Source of the DNA: an uncultured Oscillibacter sp.
Lineage (GTDB): Bacteria; Bacillota; Clostridia; Oscillospirales; Oscillospiraceae
Direction: 5' to 3'
DNA length: 16,339 bases
Assembly: GCA_900548505.1 (NCBI GenBank)
Contig: URKI01000052.1
Coordinates: forward strand, 1 to 16,339
Under the pieces are notes generated by a model. That model worked only from the letters and a program-made list of their open reading frames with translations, searched no databases and was not told the origin of the DNA. The position numbers were made by a program, and so were the translations under genes. Position 1 is the first letter of the stretch. Each line of letters starts with the position of its first letter. Below are positions 5,533 to 12,639 of the stretch, in pieces.

Positions 5533-7920
5533 TCAAATGAGTGCGGTCCAGCGCTCCTGCTGCCCGGTTTTTTCATAATCGTGTCCGTTGACGGCTTCGC
5601 AGATATCGTAGTAGGCCCAGTGGGTCGGGGGAACGTCCTGGAACGTCTGCAGGTCGGGGTGAGTGTCGATGAACGTGCGGTCGGCGCTGCGCCCCAGCAT
5701 GCGGTTGACGATAACGGTGGCCTGGGCACGGGTCACCAGATGGTAAGGGCCGAAGGAGCCGTCTGCGCTGCCCTGGACCCAGCCGTAGCGGGAGGCATCT
5801 GTCACGGCCTCGTAGAACCAGTCGCTCTCGTGCACATCGGAAAAGGTTTTGGCCTCGCCGTCCGGGGGCGTGGCGAACCGCATGGCGATCACCAGAAACT
5901 CCGCCCGGGTGATGGGGCGGTCCGGGATAAAGCGGCCGTCTCCCACCCCGGAGACGATGCCCAGAGAGGCCAGGGTCTCCACGGCGTTTTTGTACCAGGC
6001 GTCCGCCGGGACGTCGGTGAAGGTGACGGTGATGGGGACCTCCCGGTCTTTCAGCAGCCCGTAAAAGAGCTGGGCGGCCTGGGCACGGGTCATGGCGTCC
6101 TCCGGGCCGAACCGCTCAGCGGAGTAGCCCCGGAGATACGCGTTGTGGTCCGTGGTGTTCAGAAGTGACGACACGCCGGTCTGTCCGGGATCTTCCGGGA
6201 GGGTGGACGGCGGGGGCGTGCTGCTGTCGTGGCCGCCTGTGCTGCCGCCTCCGTGGCTGCCGCCCTGTCCGCCGGATTCTTCCTGGAAGGAGCGGACCAC
6301 GGTGCCGGTATAGTTTCCCTGGAACGTAATGGTGAGGCGGGCCGTTTTTCCGTCTGAGGTGAGCTCTGTTCCGTAGTCCTTCCCCTCCTGGAGCACCCAG
6401 TCGCCGTGGCGGATCACCAGGTTTTCCGCCTCCGTGCGGTCCTGGACCTGGGGAATGGGGAGCAGGGTCCCGTCGTAGGGGGACACGTGGACCAATACGG
6501 GGATGTGGGGTACGATCAGGTAGTCCACGGTGTCTGCCGGGACGAAAAAGGCGGCGTGGGCCTGGTCTCCCGCATCACCGACGCGGAGGCTGCCGTTTTC
6601 CCAGTAAAATCCCGATTCCAGCTGTACGCTGGCGAGATAGTCTCCGTAGGTGGCGTATTTTTCCTGGGGGGCGGAATATTCCGGTATGGCCGGCTCGATG
6701 TGAAAGGCCTTGGTGGACTGCAGGCCGTTGTACAAGGGTGTTTCCTCCACGTCGGCCCGGACGTACCAGCGTCCGGCCTGGGTGGGGACGTCCGGCGTAA
6801 ACGGGCCGTCAGCCGAGGCGCCGTAGGAAAAGCTGACAGAGCCGAATGCCGCCTGGGCCTGGGGCTGGGAGGGGGACTGGCCGTAGGTCCAGTCTGTGAT
6901 GGACAGGGGCTCTTTCCAGCCGTTCTCTCCGGTAACGGACACCGAGGCGTCCAAAACCGCAGAGCCGTCCTGGTAGCGATAGGTGAGGGTCGCATGGGGG
7001 GAATCCAGCTGGATCCAGTCTCCCAGCAGTATTCCGCCGGTGAGCTCGCTGATCTGATCCGGGCGTGCCCAGGGCACCAGCTGGTTCAAAGATAGGCCGT
7101 TTTCACCTGTGGGCAGGTCGAACGGTGCGGGGCGCTGGTCTGCCAGGTCGCAGAAGGACAGGTCGTCCCCGGGCAGCCGGATGGCCAGGAGGCGGTTCTT
7201 CCCTGCGTAGAGGGTCTCCAGCTTGGAATTGGCGCTCAGGTCCAGAGAGGTGAGCTGGTTGTCCGTGCAGTTGAGATAGGTGAGCTCCGTCTGGTTGGAA
7301 AGGTCCAGCGTTTCGATGCGGGTGTGGTTCCAGAGCAGCATGTCCAGCTTGGGGTTATGGGACAGGTCGGCATCGGTGAGATCCCCGCCCAGAACATGGA
7401 GCACCTGCAGCTCCGGGTTGTTGCTCAGATCCAGCTCCTGCAGGGGACTTCCGCCCCAGGCAAGATAGGTCAGTGCCGGCACGTCCTGCAGGTCCAGCTC
7501 CGTGAGTGCGGAGTGGAAGCAGTACAGATGCTCCAGCGCGGGCACGCCGCTCAGATCCAGCGTTTCCAGCGACGCATTTTCGTTGCAGGTGAGGGAAGTC
7601 AGTGCCGGGAAATCTTCCAGCACCAGGGCGGTGAGGTCGTTTTCGCTGCAGTTGAGGCTTTCCAGGTTCCGGAAATACTCCAGCCCGTCCAGCTGCTCGA
7701 TGCCCTGCTTGCGAAGATCCATGGCCGTGACTGCGTCCAGCTCCTCCTGGGAGAGGAATCCGTCGCCATCACTGTCCTTTTTCTCCACCCACTGCAAAAA
7801 TGCCGGGTCGGGGAAGGCTTCTTCGGTCAGGGGAACGGGCGGGGTGTCCGTGGCGGCAGCCACTGTGGCTGCGGCGCACAGCGAGAGCAGAAAAGCGGCG
7901 GCGTGTCTCCATAATTTCAT
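5533..7920 (-). CDS. Exported leucine-rich repeat protein with C-terminal SLH domains
   Basis: A 795-residue surface protein. Domains in order: signal peptide (1 to about 24, AAAFLLSLCAAATVAAA); an EF-hand/dockerin-like loop (DSDGDGFLSQEE, 49..60); an LRR region with LxxLxLSxN-type repeats (about 78..250, e.g. LQELDLSNNPELQVL, LTSLDLSANSKLETL); Ig/MBG-like beta repeats (about 330..540); a Gly/Ser/Pro linker (GGQGGSHGGGSTGG); and three SLH motifs to the end (e.g. MTRAQAAQLFYGLL, ITRAEFLVIAMRF, VTRAQATVIVNRML). SLH domains bind pyruvylated secondary wall polymer. The second of two tandem ATGs (7920) is preferred, since AAGGAGG (7928..7934) is then 7 nt away; 7923 gives 4 nt. It is transcribed from site 2. 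The ligand of the LRR part is unknown; adhesion is a guess. Confidence 0.88.
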   Translation of the reverse strand: MKLWRHAAAFLLSLCAAATVAAATDTPPVPLTEEAFPDPAFLQWVEKKDSDGDGFLSQEELDAVTAMDLRKQGIEQLDGLEYFRNLESLNCSENDLTALVLEDFPALTSLTCNENASLETLDLSGVPALEHLYCFHSALTELDLQDVPALTYLAWGGSPLQELDLSNNPELQVLHVLGGDLTDADLSHNPKLDMLLWNHTRIETLDLSNQTELTYLNCTDNQLTSLDLSANSKLETLYAGKNRLLAIRLPGDDLSFCDLADQRPAPFDLPTGENGLSLNQLVPWARPDQISELTGGILLGDWIQLDSPHATLTYRYQDGSAVLDASVSVTGENGWKEPLSITDWTYGQSPSQPQAQAAFGSVSFSYGASADGPFTPDVPTQAGRWYVRADVEETPLYNGLQSTKAFHIEPAIPEYSAPQEKYATYGDYLASVQLESGFYWENGSLRVGDAGDQAHAAFFVPADTVDYLIVPHIPVLVHVSPYDGTLLPIPQVQDRTEAENLVIRHGDWVLQEGKDYGTELTSDGKTARLTITFQGNYTGTVVRSFQEESGGQGGSHGGGSTGGHDSSTPPPSTLPEDPGQTGVSSLLNTTDHNAYLRGYSAERFGPEDAMTRAQAAQLFYGLLKDREVPITVTFTDVPADAWYKNAVETLASLGIVSGVGDGRFIPDRPITRAEFLVIAMRFATPPDGEAKTFSDVHESDWFYEAVTDASRYGWVQGSADGSFGPYHLVTRAQATVIVNRMLGRSADRTFIDTHPDLQTFQDVPPTHWAYYDICEAVNGHDYEKTGQQERWTALI

Positions 7921-7977
7921 CATGTTTCCTCCTTATGGCCTGTCATGGGGCCGCAATGTTTTTCGGGGTATAGACTC

Positions 7978-8020
7978 ATTATGGGCTGTTTAGCGGGGAA
8001 AAGCGGTTGCCTGCACAACG
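7978..8020 (-). promoter_or_regulatory. Site 2: operator plus -10 of the LRR/SLH gene
   Basis: In gene direction the operator is CGTTG-TGCAGG-CAACC (8005..8020), followed after 21 nt by CATAAT (7978..7983). The centre is at -41.5 from a start near 7971. The same site lies about 84 nt upstream of the predicted start of the divergent Crp/Fnr gene, so it could also serve autoregulation. Confidence 0.75.
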
Positions 8021-8061
8021 GGGGCGGACGAATGGGAGAGATTTTGTGCGCGGAAACGCAA

Positions 8062-8090
8062 TTGACAAATTCTTGCTGGTCGGCTATGGT
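8062..8090 (+). promoter_or_regulatory. Sigma-70-type promoter of the Crp/Fnr gene
   Basis: A perfect TTGACA (8062..8067), a 17-nt spacer and TATGGT (8085..8090) give a start near 8097. Unlike the six operator-linked promoters it has a consensus -35, so it should not need an activator. Confidence 0.8.
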
Positions 8091-8131
8091 TGTTTTATAG
8101 GAAACGTATAGAAAAGGAGTGTGACCATAAG

Positions 8132-8836
8132 ATGGAAGAAAGGGCTCTCCTTTGCGTTTTGAAACAGGGCCTGCTGTTTCGCAACATGGAGGACGCAGAG
8201 ATCCTGGAGGTGCTGGAGACCATGCAGCCCCGGCGGAAGACCTATCCGAAGCGGACCATCGTGGTCCGGGACGGTGACCTTCTGCCGCAGGTGGGCGTGA
8301 TCCTCTCCGGCGGGCTGCACCTGTTCCATATCGACGCCGACGGCAACAACAATCTGATGGAGCAGCTGGGCCAGGGAGATTCCCTGGGCATTTTGAATGC
8401 CGTGGGCGGATACAAGCTGCACATCTCTGCGGAGACCACGGAGCAGACGGAGATCCTGTTTCTCACGGTGGATCAGCTCCTGCGGGAGAACGTACTGACG
8501 GCCCCGGTGCAGATCCGGTTTTTGCAGAACCTGACGCTGGCCGCGGCGCAGCAGGCCTACCGCCTCACCAGAAAGCTGGAGGACAGCATCCGGCGCTCCA
8601 CCCGGGACCGGCTGCAGGATTACCTCTCTCAGCAGTTCCACAATGCGGGCAGCAGGAAGTTCTCCATCCCCCTCAACCGGCAGGACCTGGCGGACTTTTT
8701 GTTTGTGGACCGCAGCGCCATGTCCAACGAGCTTTGCAAAATGCGGGACGAGGGCTTGCTGAAATTTGAAAAGAGCAAGTTCGAGCTGCTGATCGAAATG
8801 CCCATCACCGAGGAAGAAAAAGACCCCAACAGCTGA
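8132..8836 (+). CDS. Crp/Fnr-family transcriptional regulator
   Basis: A 234-residue regulator. The N-terminal half is a cyclic-nucleotide-binding-type beta-roll (about 12..115, e.g. VGVILSGGLHLFHIDADGNNNLMEQLGQGDSLG). A long dimerisation helix follows (about 120..150), then a Crp-type winged helix-turn-helix (about 154..220, STRDRLQDYLSQQF … IPLNRQDLADFLFVDRSAMSNELCKMRDEGLL). Aligned to E. coli CRP, the recognition helix keeps Arg (R194, CRP R180) but has S195 for Glu181 and N199 for Arg185, so a different operator is expected. Only Cys8 and Cys202 are present, which excludes an FNR-type four-cysteine Fe-S cluster. The ATG at 8132 follows AAGGAG (8114..8119) with a rather long 12-nt spacer. 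Six GGTTG-N6-CAACC sites nearby are its likely targets. The ligand is unknown. Confidence 0.9.
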   Translation: MEERALLCVLKQGLLFRNMEDAEILEVLETMQPRRKTYPKRTIVVRDGDLLPQVGVILSGGLHLFHIDADGNNNLMEQLGQGDSLGILNAVGGYKLHISAETTEQTEILFLTVDQLLRENVLTAPVQIRFLQNLTLAAAQQAYRLTRKLEDSIRRSTRDRLQDYLSQQFHNAGSRKFSIPLNRQDLADFLFVDRSAMSNELCKMRDEGLLKFEKSKFELLIEMPITEEEKDPNS

Positions 8837-8857
8837 CCGGAGCGGTCTGCGGGCAGC

Positions 8858-8906
8858 AAAAAACACACTCCGGAGCAGGTAAGCTGTTCGCGGGAGTGTG
8901 TTTTGT
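8858..8906. terminator. Bidirectional terminator between convergent genes
   Basis: AAAACACACTCC (8860..8871) pairs with GGAGTGTGTTTT (8893..8904) around a 21-nt centre. T-runs on both sides serve the regulator gene (plus) and the small exported protein (minus). Confidence 0.8.
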
Positions 8907-8945
8907 GCCGTTTGGGGGACTAGGGTATGCGGATGGAAGAGGCGG

Positions 8946-9296
8946 TCAGGATTCTCCGAAGCTCTGGGCCCGGACCGGGGCGGCGGGGGCTTCCGCGGCC
9001 GGGAGCCAGACCACCAGGATCTCGTCGTCAGCCGGAGTCTCTGTGCCCAGGGTGTCCATGGTGAGAAGATAGGGAACGCCGTCCGGGTAGATGCCGGAGA
9101 TGGAATAGACGTATTCTGTGGGCTGCGCGCCGTCCACCTGTCCAAAGACGGTGGCGCCTGCCTGGCTGCTGACCACTTCGGCCGGCAGATAGTAGGTGTC
9201 CTCTGAAAGGGGGCGCTGGTGCGCCAGCGCCGCGATGCCGAGGATCGCAGTGCCGGCCAGCAGCAGGGTGATGAGCACTTTGTAAGTCTTTTTCAT
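8946..9296 (-). CDS. Small exported protein of unknown function
   Basis: A 116-residue protein starting MKKTYKVLITLLLAGTAIL, a signal peptide or membrane anchor to about residue 27. The mature part is acidic (e.g. SEDTYYLPAEVVSSQAGATVFGQVDG, DEILVVWLPAAEAPAAPV), with an Ala/Pro tail and no Cys or obvious catalytic motif. I do not recognise a family. The start at 9296 has AAAGGA with an 8-nt spacer, and longer in-frame starts upstream would run over the promoter. It is monocistronic: site 3 lies 50 nt upstream and a shared terminator lies downstream. Its place in the same regulon as ohyA and the LRR/SLH gene points to an envelope role, but this is inference only. Confidence 0.75.
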   Translation of the reverse strand: MKKTYKVLITLLLAGTAILGIAALAHQRPLSEDTYYLPAEVVSSQAGATVFGQVDGAQPTEYVYSISGIYPDGVPYLLTMDTLGTETPADDEILVVWLPAAEAPAAPVRAQSFGES

Positions 9297-9343
9297 AGAA
9301 AAGTTCCTTTCAGAAGAGCGGAGAAGCTCTTTGGTATAACTTA

Positions 9344-9386
9344 AGTATAGTACATTGTCCGGCAGGAATCGGTTTTCCAAACAACC
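9344..9386 (-). promoter_or_regulatory. Site 3: operator plus -10 of the small exported protein
   Basis: In gene direction the operator is GGTTG-TTTGGA-AAACC (9371..9386), one mismatch from the palindrome. After 21 nt comes TATACT (9344..9349). The centre is at -41.5 from a start near 9337. No -10 lies at the matching distance in the plus direction, so the divergent acyltransferase gene is probably not a target. Confidence 0.7.
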
Positions 9387-9452
9387 AAACGGCTGATTTG
9401 TGCCCCGGAGCGGGGAGAGACCGACTTGCCGGATGCCGGGAGGGAGAGTATA

Positions 9453-10727
9453 TTGCGCAATCAAAAGGATCGGCCCATGCGGTGGAGCCGGCTGGATAAT
9501 GCGGCCACCATTTTTCCGCCCACTTCCCACGGGGCGGATACGGGCGTGTTCCGCCTGTGCTGCGAACTGCGTCAGGACGTGGACCCGGAGCGGCTGCAGC
9601 TGGCGCTGGAGCAGACACTGGAGGATTTCCCCCACATGAAGAGCTGTCTTCGGCGGGGCGTGTTCTGGTATTATCTGGAGCAGTCCGGCCGGCCGCTCCA
9701 TGTGGTGCCGGAGCAGAACCCGCCCTGCGCCCGGCTGTACCGGGGCAGCCGCTCGCCGCTGCTGGAGGTGAGCTTCTGGCGGCACAAGATCAATCTGGAT
9801 ATCTTCCACGTGCTGGCTGACGGCGTGGGCGCCATCTCTTTTTTCCAGGCGCTCATCACCCGGTATCTGGAGTTGCTGACGCCCGGCGCGGAGGCGGCCC
9901 GGCCGCCGGAGATCTCACCGGAGGCCCGGTCCGAGGACGGCTTTGCCCGCTATTACCAGCCCGGCGGCGGACAGTACGGCTCCCAGCGGCGGGCGTACCG
10001 CCTCAAAGGGACCCGGCGGCGGGACGGCGCGATGACCATTCTGGAGGGCGTGGCGGACGTGGACCAGCTCCTCCGGGCCGCCCATGCCCACAACACCACG
10101 CTGACCGTGTATCTGTGCGCCGTATTGATCCAGTCTATCCGGGAGGAGATGGGGGAGCGGGACCGAAAGCGGCCGGTGGTGCTGACCATCCCCGTGGACT
10201 TGCGGAGCTATTTCAAGACGGACACGGCCCGGAACTTCTTCGGGATCATGCGCGTATCCTATGACTTCTCCCAGGGCGGCGGGACCTTTGAGGAGATTTC
10301 GGAGTCTGTGGCGGCCCAGTTCCGCAAGGAGCTGACCGCTGAACGGCTGGGCGCCCGGATGAACGCGCTGTCGGGCCTGCAGCGCCAGCCGTTGCTGCGG
10401 GTGGTGCCGCTGGTGCTGAAAAACCCCATTCTCCGGCTGTCCGGGGAGATCTCCTCCCTGGGCGAGACGGCGACCATCTCCAACGTGGGGCGGTTCCGTC
10501 TGCCGGAGGCCCTGACCCCGTATGTGCGGGGATTCGGGGTATTTATGTCCACCCACTGCACCCAGGTCTGCACCTGCACCTTCGGGAAGGAGTTCCACAT
10601 GGGCTTTACCTCCGTGCTGCGGGACCCGGGCGTGCAGCGGCGGTTTTTCCAAAGACTCCATCAAGACGGCATTGAGCTGGAGATCCGGAGCAATGCCTTT
10701 TACGCGGATGCGGAAGGAGGCGTGTGA
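9453..10727 (+). CDS. Condensation-domain-like acyltransferase (alcohol acetyltransferase/PapA type)
   Basis: About 424 residues. The N-terminus WSRLDNAATIFPP is the hallmark of a clostridial group annotated as alcohol acetyltransferase-like. The catalytic HxxxD of the CoA-dependent acyltransferase/condensation superfamily is visible as HVLADG (about 119..124). Such enzymes transfer an acyl group from CoA to an alcohol or amine; the substrates here are unknown. No signal peptide is seen, so it is cytosolic. Start choice: TTG at 9453 has GGAGG about 9 nt upstream and gives a natural NQKDRPMRW lead-in. The ATG at 9477, with AAGGA 7 nt upstream, is a real alternative. Its stop is 3 nt before the next ATG, so the two genes form an operon. 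The alpha/beta hydrolase converging from the right is a frequent companion. Confidence 0.82.
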   Translation: MRNQKDRPMRWSRLDNAATIFPPTSHGADTGVFRLCCELRQDVDPERLQLALEQTLEDFPHMKSCLRRGVFWYYLEQSGRPLHVVPEQNPPCARLYRGSRSPLLEVSFWRHKINLDIFHVLADGVGAISFFQALITRYLELLTPGAEAARPPEISPEARSEDGFARYYQPGGGQYGSQRRAYRLKGTRRRDGAMTILEGVADVDQLLRAAHAHNTTLTVYLCAVLIQSIREEMGERDRKRPVVLTIPVDLRSYFKTDTARNFFGIMRVSYDFSQGGGTFEEISESVAAQFRKELTAERLGARMNALSGLQRQPLLRVVPLVLKNPILRLSGEISSLGETATISNVGRFRLPEALTPYVRGFGVFMSTHCTQVCTCTFGKEFHMGFTSVLRDPGVQRRFFQRLHQDGIELEIRSNAFYADAEGGV

Positions 10728-10730
10728 ACC

Positions 10731-11396
10731 ATGCAGTATTGTCCCAGCTGTCAGATGCATATTGCGGGCAATAAGTGCTGCTGTCCGCTTTGCGGCGGAG
10801 CGCTGGAGGGAAAGGGAGACCCCCAAAGTGAGATCTTTCCCCGGCTGACGCCGTCGAAGTCCATGGCCCGCCGGGTGCTGCGCATCCTGGCGCTGACGGG
10901 CGCGGCGGCCACCGCCGTGTGCGTGTTCATCAACCTGGCAATGGGAACGGCGGTGTGGTGGTCGCTGTTTGTGGCCGGCGGCGTGGCCGGCGGCATTTTG
11001 ACCGTGGCCATCGGCATCGCCTACCGGCGGGACATTCCCCAGAACATCGCCTGGGAGACGGCGCTGGTGATCCTGCTGGCCATATTGTGGGACGCGGCCA
11101 CCGGCTGGCTGGGCTGGTCGCTGGATTTCGTGTTTCCCTGCGCGTGCGCCACGGGCCTCATCATGGAGATCGCCCTGTGGGGCATCCTGAAAACGCCGGT
11201 CCACGTGGTGGCCGGGCCTATGGGAGGACTGGGCCTTGCCGGGCTGGTGCCGGGAGTGCTGGTCCTGGTGGGGCTGGTGAACTTCGCGCTGCCCTCGCTG
11301 CTGTGCACCGCCTGTTCCATCCTGTTTCTGGCGGGACTTATGCTGCTGCGCAGGCGGACCGCCTGGGGAGAGCTTCGCCGCCGGTTCCATGTGTGA
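10731..11396 (+). CDS. Zinc-ribbon membrane protein, DUF6320-like
   Basis: 221 residues. The N-terminal zinc ribbon has Cys4-x2-Cys7 and Cys18-x2-Cys21 (YCPSC … CPLCGG). After a basic segment there are about six hydrophobic helices (e.g. LALTGAAATAVCVFINLAM, WSLFVAGGVAGGILTVAIGI, LLCTACSILFLAGLMLL) and a short basic cytosolic tail. AAGGAGG (10714..10720) lies inside the end of the preceding gene, 10 nt before the ATG, so translation is coupled. From memory this architecture is called DUF6320 and accompanies the acyltransferase type next door. The function is not known; membrane recruitment or delivery of the acyltransferase substrate is a guess. Confidence 0.78.
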   Translation: MQYCPSCQMHIAGNKCCCPLCGGALEGKGDPQSEIFPRLTPSKSMARRVLRILALTGAAATAVCVFINLAMGTAVWWSLFVAGGVAGGILTVAIGIAYRRDIPQNIAWETALVILLAILWDAATGWLGWSLDFVFPCACATGLIMEIALWGILKTPVHVVAGPMGGLGLAGLVPGVLVLVGLVNFALPSLLCTACSILFLAGLMLLRRRTAWGELRRRFHV

Positions 11397-11403
11397 ACAA
11401 CTG

Positions 11404-11450
11404 AAAAAACACCCTGCGGACGCATCGGCGTCCGCAGGGTGTTTTCTTTT
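11404..11450. terminator. Strong bidirectional terminator
   Basis: A perfect 18-bp stem, AAAACACCCTGCGGACGC (11406..11423) with its complement at 11428..11445, has a 4-nt loop. T-runs lie on either side. It separates the converging DUF6320-like gene and the alpha/beta hydrolase gene, starting 7 nt after the one stop and ending just before the other. Confidence 0.92.
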
Positions 11451-11451
11451 T

Positions 11452-12378
11452 TCAGGTCCGCAGGAATGCTGCCACCTTGTCCATGGCCTCGCCGGACTGC
11501 CGGAGGGGGAACATCTGGAAGACGTGCCACATATCCGGCCAGCACTCCAGCACGGACGGCACATTTGCCTCCTGGAGGCGCTGGTGCAGGGCGGCGGAGT
11601 CGGAGTAGAGCACTTCCAGACCGCCCACCTGGATTAGGGTAGGGGGGAAGCCGGTGAAGTCGCCGAAGAGGGGGGAAAACTCCGGCCGGCTCCAGTCCTG
11701 CCCGGGCGCGTAGGCACTGCGCACGGCCTGGATGTAAGGCAGGCTCACCATGGGGTCCTCGTCCCGGCAGCGCTGGTAGCTCTCGCCGCTGGAGGTCATG
11801 TCCGTCCAGGGGGAGAAGAGGACCAGCCGCCGGGGCATCCGCCTGCCGGCGCTGTGGAGGGCCTGGGCCAGGACCAGCGCCATGTTTCCGCCGGCGGAAT
11901 CTCCCGCCAGAATCACATTGTCTGCGCCGTAGCCCAGGTGCATCAGGTAGTCCCAGGCGGCCATGGCGTCCTGCTGGGGGGCGGGCCAGGGGTTCTCGGG
12001 GGCCAGGCGGTAGGCGAAAGTCAGCACCTCACAGCCGGTGACGCTGGCCATTTTGGCCGCCAGCACCCGGGCATAGCCCAGATTTCCGGTGGTGTAGCCG
12101 CCGCCGTGGCAGTAGAGGATGACCCGGCTGGGATCGTGGCCCCGCTCGGGCCGTACCCAGGCCATGGGCAGACCGTTCAAGTCAAACGGCTCCCAGGAAA
12201 AGCCCAGGGGAGGCGTTACCATCTTGCCCAGGATGTCCTGGTTCCTGCGCTGGCGCTCCAGCAGCTCCGGCTCGATCTGACCGGTATGGCTGGGGGCGTG
12301 GATCACTTTGAGGACCGCCATCATGGCGTCCGCCAGTTTCTGGTTGATGGGGGCGGTGAGTCTTTCGTTCTTTTTCAT
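11452..12378 (-). CDS. Alpha/beta hydrolase, HSL-type esterase/lipase
   Basis: 308 residues, cytosolic (no signal peptide). The HSL-family oxyanion motif HGGG (91..94) and the nucleophile motif GDSAGG (Ser161) are plain, and the catalytic His is H285 in MWHVF. The usual acid position reads GGLEVLYSD, so Glu255 replaces the common Asp, or Asp260 serves. Family members hydrolyse short- to medium-chain esters. The ATG at 12378 has only a weak ribosome binding site (AAAGTGA); the frame supports no better start. It is transcribed from site 4 and converges on the acyltransferase/DUF6320-like operon. An acyltransferase plus an esterase suggests making and removing an acyl group on the same kind of molecule, but the substrate is unknown. 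Confidence 0.9.
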   Translation of the reverse strand: MKKNERLTAPINQKLADAMMAVLKVIHAPSHTGQIEPELLERQRRNQDILGKMVTPPLGFSWEPFDLNGLPMAWVRPERGHDPSRVILYCHGGGYTTGNLGYARVLAAKMASVTGCEVLTFAYRLAPENPWPAPQQDAMAAWDYLMHLGYGADNVILAGDSAGGNMALVLAQALHSAGRRMPRRLVLFSPWTDMTSSGESYQRCRDEDPMVSLPYIQAVRSAYAPGQDWSRPEFSPLFGDFTGFPPTLIQVGGLEVLYSDSAALHQRLQEANVPSVLECWPDMWHVFQMFPLRQSGEAMDKVAAFLRT

Positions 12379-12421
12379 GTGGCACCATTCACTTTCTGTA
12401 GGCCGGGCTTGTTTTTATTTT

Positions 12422-12464
12422 ACTATAACATGTTTTTCGCCGGCTGTCAGTTGGCTGGGCAACG
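12422..12464 (-). promoter_or_regulatory. Site 4: operator plus -10 of the alpha/beta hydrolase
   Basis: In gene direction the operator is CGTTG-CCCAGC-CAACT (12449..12464). After 21 nt comes TATAGT (12422..12427). The centre is at -41.5 from a start near 12415, giving a 37-nt leader. It shares the 14-mer GTTGGCTGGGCAAC with site 5, exactly 100 bp away, which serves the divergent gene. Confidence 0.75.
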
Positions 12465-12548
12465 GAACCCGGGAAAGGGAAGGCCGCAGGCGGCTACTCC
12501 TTTAAAAGAAAATGCGCCCACAGGCGGCATCTCAAAAAAAACAGGCCC

Positions 12549-12591
12549 GGTTGGCTGGGCAACCGCAAAAACCGACCATTTCCTCCATGAT
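12549..12591 (+). promoter_or_regulatory. Site 5: operator plus -10 of the CmpB-like gene
   Basis: A perfect palindrome, GGTTG-GCTGGG-CAACC (12549..12564), is followed after 21 nt by CATGAT (12586..12591), a weak -10. The centre is at -41.5 from a start near 12598, giving a 38-nt leader to the ATG at 12636. Confidence 0.72.
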
Positions 12592-12621
12592 GAGAATAAG
12601 CTCTCCCGGTCAGGAGAAGAA

Positions 12622-12639
12622 ATGGCGGTTTTATTATGA
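12622..12639 (+). CDS. Possible five-codon leader peptide coupled to the CmpB-like gene
   Basis: AGGAG (12612..12616) is placed 5 nt before ATG GCG GTT TTA TTA TGA (MAVLL). The TGA overlaps the ATG of the next gene as ATGA. The main start at 12636 is 19 nt from this ribosome binding site and has no good one of its own, so reinitiation after the mini-ORF is a sensible reading. It is too short for any homology support. Confidence 0.35.
   Translation: MAVLL

Noticed and set aside
12443..12564. GGCTGGGCAAC as in the HDV-like ribozyme core
   Set aside because: The match is part of the palindromic operator repeated at six promoters. The flanks do not form the nested double pseudoknot (no matching P1, P2 or catalytic-C strand).
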